From NCBI GenBank assembly GCA_019454045.1, contig SKCR01023798.1, positions 124,001-188,000 of the forward strand: a DNA stretch of 64,000 nucleotides, read 5' to 3'. Shown here in pieces: positions 46,430-57,779 of this stretch (its first letter is position 1; each line of letters opens with the position of its first letter). The stretch comes from Zanthoxylum bungeanum (lineage: Eukaryota; Streptophyta; Magnoliopsida; Sapindales; Rutaceae). The position numbers and the translations under genes were made by a program. The notes beneath the pieces were generated by a model that worked only from the letters and a program-made list of their open reading frames with translations, was not told the DNA's origin and did not search any database.

Positions 46430-47465
46430 ATCAAAATTTAGTTTAATTGAGTTGTAATTGGTCTTGGTATGCTTGGTGTGTATGGACAACATCAGATGAA
46501 GATATTAGAGTTTCCGATAAGAGATTCCATTAGTGATGCGTTTTTTATTGGGTCCGAACGCCAAGCGTTAGTGGCACGTTCTTCATTACATTCGAACAAA
46601 ATCTTTCAGAGGCTATTCGTTCAAGTTGCGTTCGACATTACGATCAAACAAAGTATCCAGAGACCAAATATTTGAGTTACGTTCGATCTGGCGTTCGAAC
46701 GATTTTGCCGATTGTTTTGCGCTCGCCACACGTTCTCCATGCATTCGAATATCTGAGCGATTCTTTGTTATTTTAAGCGTGATTTGAAACCTATTTTGAC
46801 ACAAGGAAAACTCTACCTATAAAAAGAAACACATAGCCTCTTTACTAGTGTTGGGAAAATAGTATCAAAGCACATTTCTTAGCTTTCCAATTTTCTGAAG
46901 AGCACTAACCCTTGGAGATTCAGTCTCTCATGTCTTTTTCTTTGTGAGTGATCTTCTTTGTTTCATCACCATCAACCTTCCAAACACAAACCTTACCAAT
47001 AACTTAAACCTTAAGAGTCCTAAGGAGGAGATTGGCGATCAGAGTTTTGACGTGCGAGTTCGCAGATTCAATTCACTAAGACTTCAAAGGTTCTGAAGAA
47101 GGCTGCTTAGTGTAGGCTCGGGGAATTCTTCGGATAATTAAAGTAGTAAAAATTAGAGTCAGCAAAGTTGTAACTTAAGGTCTTTTCACAGTCTTTATAA
47201 ATTTTCTCATATAATGGATTTGGGTGGTAACCTCTACCCTGAGTGATTTTTCTCTGAAAAGAGTTTTTCACTTCGTGAATAAATCCATTTGTCTCTTGCT
47301 TACTTTCTACACTTTATTTTGTGTTTGGTTATTCACTGCAGTTAATGTGTTAGACTTAAGGGTGCTTGATATCTAGTCATAAAAACTCTAACTTAGACAT
47401 GTCTTAGATAGAATAGATTTTTAAATTTTCGCATATTATATATATTCCTCCCACAAGTGTATAGG
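46430..47465 (+). mobile_element. Probable Copia LTR remnant
   Basis: GTTCGAAC-type words recur at 46555-46700. A TATA box, CTATAAAAAGAAACAC, lies at about 46817, followed by a long leader-like stretch that resembles the organisation of the Sirevirus-like LTR at 32670. Ends and internal sequence are missing. Confidence 0.4.
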
Positions 47466-47726
47466 GTCAAAAACATCGTATTTTCACTTTAGTTCTTTTT
47501 TAGGACACAATTCAATAAAATTTTGGATTAAATAGGAGCAATAAATGTATAAAATTCAAGAACTATACCATACACATGCATGAATTGTTGCAATGTCATA
47601 ACTATGACTTTTAAAGTTTTTAATTACATAATCAAGGAAAATTGTGTACTCTATAAAAAAGAAATTAAACTTATATAATTGAGATGCACAATTTGAGACA
47701 TTTCAAGTCGCTTGATAAGGATAATG

Positions 47727-47776
47727 CACTACAAGAAAATGATATTTTAGCGTCGCTAAAGGTCAACACTAAAAGA
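47727..47776 (+). mobile_element. CACTA terminus fragment
   Basis: CACTACAAGAAAATGATATT followed by TTAGCGTCGCTAAAGG is a CACTA left end with its subterminal motif, close to but not the same as the element at 10459. No right end is present. Confidence 0.65.
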
Positions 47777-47828
47777 GGAAAAAGTTTTAAGGAAAATTTT
47801 TCAGAATCGGATTTTCAGAGACAAACTT

Positions 47829-47981
47829 ACTTTCAGAGACAGACTTACAGAAAAGATAGTTTTAAGGAAAGGTTTTCATAAGAAACTGTTTTATGAATAT
47901 TTCATAGAGTTACAAACCATAAGTAGTTTTTAGAAAAGATTTCCAAAAAACTATCTTTTCTGTAAGTCTGTCTCTGAAAGT
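47829..47981. repeat. Inverted repeat with overlapping direct repeats
   Basis: CTTTCAGAGACAGACTTACAG at 47829 and its reverse complement ending at 47980 form arms of about 32 bp. A direct repeat, GAGTTACAAACCA..TAGTTTTTAGAAAAG, starts at 47909 and 47986. Confidence 0.8.
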
Positions 47982-48562
47982 TCAGAGAGTTACAAACCAG
48001 AACTAGTTTTTAGAAAAGATTTCCAAAAAGAAAGTTGTTTTCAGATAAAAAAAGAGATTTCAGGAAAGATGATTTCAGATGGATTTCGGTTTTAGAACCA
48101 TCAATTTACAAAAAGCATTTTAGTACCTATTTTTAAATTGTCCACTCACTTAGATCGTTCAAACGATCTAACCCCCCAACTCCCAGTTTCTTTGTTTTGT
48201 AGGTTTACCCGGAGGACGAGCTCGGAAGGATGGATAGTGATGGCAGTCACTTGGATGGTCCACCAGGTCAAGTCAGAGACAGAGTTCAGTTCGGTCAGAG
48301 TCAGAGTCAAGAAATATCATATATTATATATTTTATATAGTAAAGATTACATATGTACTACATCGTAAGTGTTCACTGTCAGAGTTGAAATGTGTAGTAA
48401 AATTGAGTACTTAGCATGAAAAGTGTTATGTATTGAGTTGGTCAATGGTCTCATGCATGAGTTTATTTATGAAATGAGATTAGTAGTTGTCAGAGACTCA
48501 AAGGCTCGGGGGATAGGACGGCATATTCCCTGCAGGTAACATCTCCGAATTGGGGATGTTAT
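47982..48562 (+). mobile_element. Chromovirus LTR 3' fragment
   Basis: It matches the end of the solo LTR at 753-3216: TTTAAATTGTCCACTCACT, AACCCCCC..CTCCCAG, GATGGCAGTCACTTGG, ATTCCCTGC..GGTAACATC, ending GGGGATGTTATA. The 5' part is missing. Confidence 0.75.
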
Positions 48563-49060
48563 ATAGTGTCTGTGATCAAGGTCACCTGGCTATGCTCGTC
48601 AATACGAGCTCCATGGGTTTCGATCGTGTTGAGATAGGTCATCATCCTCAAGAAATGCTCTCGGACTGATGTCCCATCCTTCATCCTAGCGGTCATCATT
48701 GAGACCATGACCTCAAGAAGCTGTCGCTCCGAATATTGCCGGAACATGCCCTGTAATGACTGCATCATCAAAGATGTTGTAGCCATTGGCTCATGTTTTG
48801 CAACAAGAACCTCAGACATCCCTGCTAGCAAGTAGCAGCGGGCTTTCTCATTAGTAGCGACCCATTTCTGATAGGCATCGCGCACAACTTAGCTAAAATT
48901 TCCTGACTGGCTCGGGAGGACATTCCTCTGTCAGGATAAATTTAAGGTCTTCACATACCAAAATGGTGTTCATGTTACTTTTCTATTTAATAAAATTTTC
49001 TCCGATTAATTTATCATTTGAGAGAATTGCAATAATTGGAGAAACCATTGCTGAAATATA
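48559..49060 (-). pseudogene. Copia gag remnant (UBN2/PF14223 type)
   Basis: On the minus strand the start gives LIGENFIK, a stop, then SNMNTILVCEDLKFILTEECPPEP. After a shift an 108-codon block follows, with DAYQKWVATNEKARCYLL, MTTSLMMQSLQGMF-like sequence and MKDGTSVREHFLRMM. This is the gag domain of Copia elements. It lies downstream of the LTR at 50115-51925, in the order expected of LTR, leader, gag. It ends abruptly at the chromovirus LTR fragment. Confidence 0.85.
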
Positions 49061-50114
49061 ATAAATAAACATGCATTTAATATTCATTCATCGCATATTA
49101 AAATCATTAATCATTTAGTCATGAAATTAAACATGATGCATGAACCATGTATAATGAATTAGAAACCTAAAAGAATTATTATGTCATGGAAATCTATCAT
49201 TCCACAAATAAGTACCGCCGTAGGGTAGGTCAAGTTTTTGTATGATAGATCAAGACAATCTCAATTGATTAATATATGTGGAAATAACTTTTATTCATAT
49301 ATTAACTAACTACCGTTTGATTTGATCAAGGAATTTTGATTAACTTTTAATCATTCCTTTTTTAGTGTAACCCGTTGTTTCATAATTCTTGGACTTAACA
49401 AGTGAAGTGCCGCCGTATGGTAGGTCAAATTGCCAAATACACCTAGAGTTCCTATCCTCTTGGAATCCAAACCTGATTTGACCTAAAATGAACACTATCC
49501 GTAGGGGGATGAAAATAAAATCATCTCGAGGTGTCTTTTGAATCTCTCGTTTTCGGACTAACAACATAGATCGCATTATATATTGTGAGATATCCCTCTC
49601 CCACTCATTATTTAAGAGTTTAAGGTTTCCATTACACTAGTATCTAATTTATTTAGATTATGTGTGGTTAAAATATAACCTAATAAATACTAGTGGATTA
49701 TTATTGATCTAACCAATTTTAACTCATAAAATTTTATTCACTAATTTCGATTAGTCTCAATTAACATTTTACTTAATTAAACTAATTTAATTAAGTTTGC
49801 TTTAAAGACCTAATTTATTTTAACACTTAAAATATTAGTTCACTAACAGGTTTAAAATTTAGAATTCAATGAATGGACCAATTTTAATTAAATTATTTAA
49901 TTAATATAAGCATGTTATAAATTCCAATGGTACGTGGAATTGTATCCCGAGTGCATACCATATTACCGTTCATTCGAAATCGGCTATGAAATTTACGTCC
50001 GGGTTTCCATCCGATATACCTAATGAAAACATAATCAACTTATTAGGCCCATAAGTTTTTAAATTTGAATTTCCAAATTTTTTAAACCATTAAACCAATT
50101 AATCTTATTAATAT
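49061..50114 (-). mobile_element. Copia leader between LTR and gag
   Basis: Non-coding, AT-rich. Repeated words ACCGCCGTAGGGTAGGTCAA (49215) and GCCGCCGTATGGTAGGTCAA (49410) recall the leader repeats of Copia A in position, not in sequence. I could not recognise a clear PBS next to 50114. Confidence 0.55.
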
Positions 50115-51925
50115 TGGGGTCAGGCGCAGTGGAAGAGCGTGGTTCGGGCGAAATTGTAACTTTAAAATCTTTAAACTTACCGAATAAATTATTCAATATC
50201 TCATATGAATAATTCATTTATATTTTACCTACGCATATTTATTCGATATCAAATAACGACATAAATAATTTAGAAACACCACGAAATTTTTACGAAAACG
50301 TTTTCCTGTAAAATAGAATAAAATACGTTTTTGTCTGAACCGACCAACCAAAACACAGGGGGGCTGCCCGGGTCAGTCCCAATTAGGGGTGAACACAATT
50401 TCGGGTCAAACCACGAACCACACCGCACCGAACCGAACCGTACGGTTTGTAAAATAATAAAAATGATTTTGAACCGCACCGAATCGAACCGCAAATTTCG
50501 GGTCGGTGTGCGATTTTGACCCATGTCAAACCGCGAACCGCCCAAACCGCATATTTTGACCCGACCCGCGTTCAAATTAAATATTTTTTTATATTTTTCT
50601 TCTTCTTTAACTATGAAAATTAAGATATTTAATGATCATATACAATATGTAATGAATAAATGAAAATTATGTAATTTTTTCTTCAATTATAATGTGAAAA
50701 CACACAAAATTTTCTTAAAAAATTTATAATCCAAACCGCCGACCCGAACCGCCCAACCGCTAAACCGCCAACCCGAACCGCCGCGGGTTTCCTTATCAAA
50801 TTTGCGGTTTCTTTTTCTAATTTCCCAAACCGCCAACCCGCGCGGTTTGAAGTAAAAAACGAAAAAACTGCCCCGAACCGCACCGCGAACACCCCTAGCC
50901 CCAATAGTACTTAGGTAGTTCATGGGTTGCCCGAACAGTGACCAATTCACTGTTTGGACAACGGATACCTGGTAAATTTCGTGTCCATAATTCACCCACT
51001 CGTAAATTATGAAGGCCACATATAATCTCTCTAAACTATTTAAGTCGAGGTCATTGTATACGTATAATCCATATGTCACAGGCTATCAATGTTATACCGA
51101 GGATATAGATAAGAACGTCAAATCTCTAAGGTATAAAATAGTCGATTTATAAATTTACGATCTCTAAATAACACTCAGAACTTGCTTTCGAAGTATACCA
51201 CATCCATGAATTTACTAGATTGCAAACACATATAAGATACATATGCTTTGTACACAGGACTGACGGATTATATCTGATACCCACAGGATATCATGCGCAT
51301 CAGTCCACACCTAACGAGCAGGCGAATGTCTGATCTAAATATATTGGTGACGTGACTACCATCAAAGTGTGGAGGATGTCTCATATATCCACAGTGGTAT
51401 CTCAAATTGAAGGACCACTATGCTACACGACTCGATAAGATTCATATTAATGTTAATGTACGATCTATTAGGAAATCTTCGGTGAGTCGTTCGGTGTTTA
51501 TCAAATAAACACATACACGTCTATACGAGTCTCCCAAGACTCATGGTTCATTAGGATAAACCATCGGACCAAGTCTCGATATATAGCATGTACTGATCTT
51601 AGTGGATTTTACTAACCGACCTATGTAAGTAAATCTTGACCAGGATCTTTATTTGAGAATATACAACTTATAGTGACACTTCCCAATGTCAATTACAAAC
51701 TACATTGTAACTATTTACTACGTTGTATATCATAGGGTCTTTGTCTAATATATACATATCACTAAATGAACTTTAGTTTCAATCTAATTGTAATTAGATC
51801 AAATACGTATATAAAAACAAGAGGTGCAACCATTAATATGTAATATTATGGAAAAAGAATTGTTCGTATTCATGAATCGGACATAAATATGATCCGGAAT
51901 TGCGCTCCGAGCACCAACACTAACG
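50115..51925 (-). mobile_element. Copia long LTR, internally deleted, with MITE
   Basis: The minus-strand start is CGTTAGTGTTGGTGCTC at 51925 (TG changed to CG) and the end is CCCCA at 50115. Without the MITE it is about 1.29 kb and matches 6334-7330 and 8800-9130 of the solo LTR, missing the 1.46 kb between. A polypurine tract lies directly before its start. Confidence 0.8.
50384..50897. mobile_element. hAT MITE, 514 bp
   Basis: The terminal inverted repeats TAGGGGTGAACAC and its mirror (GCGAACACCCCTA) are flanked by the 8-bp duplication GTCCCAAT / GCCCCAAT (50376-50383 and 50898-50905, one mismatch). Subterminal regions are full of AACCGC and CGAACCG words. No transposase. Confidence 0.9.
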
Positions 51926-51942
51926 ATTTCTCCCACTTGCTC
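51926..51942 (-). promoter_or_regulatory. Polypurine tract upstream of Copia LTR
   Basis: GAGCAAGTGGGAGAAAT on the minus strand directly precedes the LTR at 51925. Confidence 0.8.
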
Positions 51943-54666
51943 TAGTGTCAATCCACGATATCATATACATATCTCAATATGTATCTTATACGCATGGCCC
52001 TCAAGAGCTCACCTAACACTCAAGAGGTAGGCAATAACGAGTAGGTCTACTATAACATATTGAGTTTTTCCAACAAACCCAATCGTTTCCCTTAGCCAAC
52101 ATCATTCATATTTTGTAGAACCTAAGTTATACATAAATATGACTCAGATGCAACATCAATATTGTTCCAAAGTTACTGAGTTGTCTAAGTATTTAGGGAT
52201 CAAATCCAAAATACTATGCAGACAACCACAAGCACAACACTAATATCAAAATTTCTAATCTATAAGGTCACTATGAAACTTCATAAGTCAATAATTCATA
52301 AGTTACAACTAATTCCACTCACAGTAGAATCATCTGTGACACTCACACTGCATATTTTCTAAATCTTTATGACGTAGAACGTCTAACATCATAATTAGCT
52401 CAAAACTAATCTGACTGTCTAACCATCTGACTCTCCATGAATAAGAAACTCGTTCTTAATATCTCAAAAATAACAAAGAACATATTTCAAGACACATTCT
52501 ATGGTCTACAGCGTATCAAAATAGCTCGTAACAATTACGATTAAATCAATATCTTTAATCACATATAATATAGTATTCATTATGCCATCATCCTATGATG
52601 CACAAGATTGACTAGACATTCTGATCAATTTCTCTTTAGACAAAGGAATCATCATTTACAAAAGATTAATACTATATATATAAGAGACACATTAACTGTC
52701 AAACAGTTATACTAACTATCACACAAATAGTCTTGTTGTGTCTTTTATTAGATCATATCTAATGCACGACTAATGGGAGTATTTCACAAATCTCTTAGTT
52801 TTATATCTATATAAAACTTTATATCGAATATAACAAAGACTAATCTCACTGCTTTCACGGGGAAAAGAATACTTATGTAAACCTTTTACCTCATAAATAT
52901 CTCATTATTACCTTAATAATGATAATTTCGTTAGGATATATAACACTAGAAAGAAATTTGTACGCTCCCACTAACCCTACTATCACATATGTATTCTCTA
53001 TGCTTTGATAAAATCAGACAATCTGATTAATATCAAAATTAGAGAGCACAGATTTTCAGAAAGCTCATCTGAGTCTATAATAGGCTATATAAGCTAGTAT
53101 ACCAAACTGCGATCTTAGCAGAATACAAACTCCAGGGCCATTCCAGAATGAACTCTTCAAACAAAGAAATCACAACGGATCTCTTATCCGAAGAAACCAT
53201 TCAAAAACGCCACTTTGCATTTCTAGCTAAAATACACAGTTTATTATCAACATTAACGAACAAATTTTTAATTATTCAATGAGTGCAACTAGAGACAAGT
53301 TTCCTCATAATCTATAATAGATTGCTTAGTATAACCTTTCTCACTGACATACTATAAAGGTCAAACCTTTAATAAGCTCACTTTGCTTTTGTTGAGCAAA
53401 CCATTTGCACACTTTATAAACAATTCATAACGAAAGCTTAATCAAGTTCAAACTTGATCGTAGTAAGCTATGAACAATCTCAGATCTTTGGTTTAATGCT
53501 AACTTCCAAAATCGATATCAAATATCTTCCCCACTATAAGATATAGGATAACTTTCTTCGATAAGAAAACCACAGAATCATTAAGTATCAAATACTTCGC
53601 AAATGATTATGACATCCTATTGGACTTATATGGAAGATGTCTAAGGGTCTTTCCATCTTATTAATTATGTAGTTCCATTTATAGTTTATCACTCTCAAAA
53701 TTGACTTCAATAAGTCAAGTCTTTTCTATAATAGTAAACATCTAATGTTACACACTAAGTAATAAAATAATTTTATTACTCGGGATCGTAGAAAAGATAC
53801 TCTATCAAATAGAATACAATATTCTATTAAATAGAATAAATGATAAACTTTTACTTGTACCTCCGAGGCTCAAGTACTTTGAATTATATAACTATTATAC
53901 AAACAAAAGATTCAAATTTCAAACTTTTCAAGATTCGAATTTTCTATCTATACATATCATATACGTAATTGTAGAAACTAATGAAACCTTAATTAATAGA
54001 TGAATTAGTGTTACTGGAGCATATCCCCAAGAGCATTGAACCTAATTCGGTAATACTCAATATCAAACGAATCAAATCATATAAGATTCGATTCCTCCCA
54101 CTAACCAATTCCATCATGATGGAATCGTAGTAGAATAATATTGAGTAAGAATCATATTCTTTGAATAATCTTAGAACTAATTGTCATAAATTCATATGTT
54201 TGATCGTATCAAACATCTTTGAATAATTCAAAGACTCACAATGAATTTTAAAGATACAATTTTTCAAAACTTCAGATCGAATATCTTTGAACCAGTCAAA
54301 ATATTTTAATCACGTTTCGTCAGAAATATGTAACTAAGTCATGACAACTCATAGACTAAGTTACGAAGTAAAGAAAACTACCTTAAGAAATTTACAATTC
54401 ATTAAACTACATACATCTAATGTATCAGTTTAATAATTTTTTATGGTCTAATGACAATCATTGGTTAAATGAGATTTAATCACATTCCCGAATATTCGTT
54501 AAATGGATAAGGATATGTGGTGTGATCTCATATCAGACCATCATTTACCATACAGAATAAGCATCTAATACTTCAGTGATAAAATCTCATAAAACGTTGT
54601 TCTAAGTTTTTTACATAACCGAATATTTTTCATAATGTTTATCTCTCCGTCAATGACACTACTAGT
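51943..54666 (-). mobile_element. Non-coding Copia internal region
   Basis: The region lies on the 5' side of the polypurine tract, so it is the 3' internal part of a Copia element. It has no ORF of 60 codons on either strand over 2.7 kb and is uniformly AT-rich. It ends where the Tat element's LTR begins at 54667. Confidence 0.55.
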
Positions 54667-55369
54667 TGTGGATGCTGGATTTCAGCCGAGGTCCACAATC
54701 AGAATTTGGAAGTATGGGCACTAACAATCCTGCAAAACAAAGAACGAATGAGAGTAGACTGCCTACCGATGTGGTAGGTACCGGAGACACTCCGACGCCC
54801 AAGTCAATAGTATGAAATGAACAGTAAATATGTTAACTATGAAAGCAAGGTTTCCTATTACCTTGACCTTCTTTAAGTGGCCGTGAGGGCGGAAGAAAAT
54901 GTTTTGGAAATATGAAGCTCTGAGAGTTTATATTAGAGAAGAGAAGCTTGTCAGAAAGCACTGCCATGTCTCTCGTACTTTGTTCGTAATTTATAGTTGA
55001 AGGTAAATGACTTTTGCAGCTGGCATCAGTCCCACAATGTGCTAAGATATCATTATTTAGTGAACAAAGTGGAGCAGTTGGATTATGATTAGGGTAAGTG
55101 GGAAACGTTTGGTAAAGATTTGGCTTAATGTATGAATCATTCTTCTGCAAGTGGAAGAAGGGTTTCATTGGGCTTTATGTGTCGGGCAAAGTAGAATAAG
55201 AGTAGTTGATATAATTAGAGGTTTTTTGTATTTAAGTTTATGACTTAATTGTGACTCAATAATACATAAATCTTCTTGGGCCTGGCCTTTACTTTCGGGC
55301 TTTGCATACCATTTTGGGCTTTTAAGGTAAAAAGACGGTTTTACCCTTGGCCCATTTTTGGTTCGTACA
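54667..55369 (-). mobile_element. Tat 3' LTR
   Basis: The outer end, minus strand ..CAGCATCCACA at 54667, and the TTGACTTGGGCGTCGGAGTG block (about 54785-54804) are typical of the U5 region of plant Gypsy LTRs. A TATA-type TAATATAAACTC lies at about 54930. The inner end is placed at TGTACGAACC (55369), but the purine tract beside it is interrupted, so this border is tentative. Confidence 0.5.
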
Positions 55370-55633
55370 GTTTGTCCCTTACTCTCTAAGTCAAAAAAGT
55401 TTTGTTTTAGAGAGTATATATGTTTGTGTCGAATGATACTAATCACAAAAGCACGTGACAAGAATGTATCACCTTCTGTTGGATTTTTTATAAGAGCTTT
55501 GTGCAAAATGTGGGTTTTTTGGAATATATTGCGCGTATCATCTGGTCAGACGAAGTCTTAATCCTTCTGATTTGACTTATGGTAACTGGTTCTTTGGTCG
55601 TCTGATCAGTTTGAAGATCCATGGATACTTTTG

Positions 55634-57250
55634 ACTCGACATAAGTAATGGGGAACATTCTCTGGTCAACTGAACCGAATGCAGGTTCAGGAGTCCAACT
55701 TGACTCGACAAGAGTCATGGGGAACGTCCCTTTGTCGACTGAACCAAATGCAGGTTCAGGAGTCCACTTAACTCGACAAGAGTCATGGGGAATTTCCCTT
55801 TGTCGACTGAACCAAATGCAGGTTCAGGAGTCCAACTTAACTCGACAAGAGTCATGGGGAATGTCCCTTTGTCGACTGAACCAAATGCAGGTTCAGGAGT
55901 CCAACTTGACTCGACAAGAGTCATGGGGAATGTCCCTTTGTCGACTGAAACAAATGCAGGTTCAGGAGTCCAACTTGACTCGACAAGAGTCATGGGGAAT
56001 GTCCCTATGTCGACTGAACCAAATGCAGGTTCAGGAGTCCAACTTGACTCGACAAGAGTCATGGGGAATGTCCCTATGTCGACTGAACCAAATGCAGGTT
56101 CAGGGGTCCAACTTGACTCGACAAGAGTCATGGGGAATGTCCCTTTGTCGACTGAACCAAATGCAGGTTCAGGAGTCCAACTTGACTCGACAAGAGTCAT
56201 GGGGAATGTCCCTTTGTCGACTGAACCAAATGCAGGTTCAGGAGTCCAACTTGACTCGACAAGAGTCATGGGGAATGTCCCTTTGTCGACTGAACCAAAT
56301 GCAGGTTCAGGAGTCCAACTTAACTCGAAAAGAGTCATGGGGAATGTCCCTTTGTCGACTGAACCAAATGCAGGTTCAGGAGTCCAACTTGACTCGACAT
56401 AAGTCATGGGGAATGTCCCTTTGTCGACTGAACCAAATGCAGGTTCAGGAGTCCAACTTGACTCGACAAGAGTCATGGGGAATGTCCCTTTGTCGACTGA
56501 ACCAAATGCAGGTTCATGAGTCCAACTTGACTCGACAAGAGTCATGGGGAATGTCCATTTGTCGACTGAACCAAATGCAGGTTCAGGAGTCCAACTTAAC
56601 TCGACAATAGTCATGGGGAATGTCCCTTTGTCGACTGAACCAAATGCAGGTTCAGAAGTCCAACTTGACTCGACAAGAGTCATGGGGAATGTACATTTGT
56701 CGACTGAACCAAATGCAGGTTCAGGAGTCCAACTTGACTCGACAAGAGTCATGGGGAATGTCCCTTTGTCGACTGAACCAAATGTAGGTTCAGGAGTCCA
56801 ACTTGACTCGACAAGAGTCATGGGGAATGTCCCTATGTCGACTGAACCAAATGCAGGTTCAGGAGTCCAACTTGACTCGACAAGAGTCATGGGGAATGTC
56901 CCTTTGTCGACTGAACCAAATGCAGGTTCAGGAGTCCAACTTAACTCGACAAAGTCATGGGGAATGTCCATATGTCGACTGAACCAAATGCAGGTTCAGG
57001 AGTCCAACTTGACTCGACAAGAGTCATGGGGAATGTCCCTTTGTCGACTGAACCAAATGCAGGTTCAGGAGTCCAACTTGACTCGACAATAGTCATGGGG
57101 AATGTCCCTTTGTCGACTGAACCAAATGAAGGTTCAGGAGTCCAACTTGACTCGACAAGAGTCATGGGGAATGTCCCTTTGTCGACTGAACCAAATGCAG
57201 GTTCAGGAGTCCAACTTAACTCGACAAGAGTCGTTGGGAATTTCTCTTTT
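55634..57250. repeat. 69-bp tandem array, 23 units plus partial
   Basis: Consensus landmarks per unit are ACTCGACAAGAGTCATGGGG, TGTCGACTGAACCAAATGC and AGGTTCAGGAGTCCAACTT. From 55634 to 57219 is 1,585 bp, that is 23 x 69 minus two single-base losses (near 55770 and 56952). The first unit and the final partial unit are the most diverged; inner units are nearly identical. Long ORFs across it on both strands exist because 69 is a multiple of 3. Confidence 0.95.
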
Positions 57251-57542
57251 GAAACGTGTCGAATGTACTATCTACTTAATATTTTTATCATTTGTCGAGT
57301 GATTATAAGACATGCATCGGGGTTTGCCCATTCAATTTTTCATGAATGAAAATGATCTTCAAATCTATGATGTCGCGTCAAATGGTGAAGGCAGTCATGA
57401 AGAGAATTTTGTTGCCGAGAGAAAGTGGTGTCAAGCAGTGACAATCCAGAATTCATCATTCTTTGCGACGAAAAATTTTACTTTCCCTAGATCTTCCACG
57501 TGTCGTTTAACGGAGTAAAACCTAGCGCAAATAACGATGAGT
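57251..57542 (+). other. Spacer between array and antisense promoter
   Basis: No repeat or credible ORF. It may hold further promoter elements of the antisense gene. Confidence 0.4.
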
Positions 57543-57570
57543 CTTTTGGCGGGAAATGAACCGCCAAAAG
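57543..57570. promoter_or_regulatory. Inverted E2F-like sites
   Basis: CTTTTGGCGG and CCGCCAAAAG form an exact 10-bp inverted repeat with an 8-base spacer. Each half contains TTTGGCGG, matching the E2F core TTTSSCGS; the left half continues as GGGAAA. The TATA box starts 6 bases later. Confidence 0.7.
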
Positions 57571-57576
57571 AAGTAG

Positions 57577-57584
57577 TATAAGAG
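57577..57584 (+). promoter_or_regulatory. TATA box of antisense gene
   Basis: TATAAGAG lies about 200 bp upstream of the ATG at 57780, or about 90 bp if the leader intron (57653-57763) is removed. Confidence 0.6.
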
Positions 57585-57652
57585 TGGCTTGATGGGTTCA
57601 TTTGTTTCATTCACAAGATCAACGATTTGGGAGAGAACTTCAAGGCTTCAAG

Positions 57653-57763
57653 GTAGGTTGTTTGATCTTTTGAATCATACATTATTTGGTGGATTTGTGT
57701 TTGGAGATAGGAGTAGGATTTGATCTTTAAGAAACCCAAATCTTAGAAATTATTTGTTTGTAG
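57653..57763 (+). other. Leader intron of antisense gene
   Basis: Donor AAG/GTAGGT and acceptor TTTGTTTGTAG enclose 111 bases; the ATG follows 17 bases after the acceptor. Confidence 0.55.
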
Positions 57764-57779
57764 ACTCGTCGATTAGAAT

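Noticed and set aside
50270..51079. ORFs of 101 and 130 codons with VRFGSVR and RFG-rich runs
   Set aside because: Produced by the AACCGC subterminal repeats of the hAT MITE.
54833..55506. Two minus-strand ORFs of about 110 codons
   Set aside because: They fall in the Tat 3' LTR and the adjoining untranslated region and show no similarity to retrotransposon proteins.
55715..56971. A 418-codon minus-strand ORF and plus-strand ORFs of up to 320 codons, made of 23-residue repeats
   Set aside because: They are by-products of a 69-bp tandem repeat. The period is 23 codons, so any stop-free frame stays open; frames on both strands are open at once and none has a promoter or non-repeat domain.
55634..57250. 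CRISPR-like array
   Set aside because: Units are contiguous with no unique spacers, and the DNA is from a plant.
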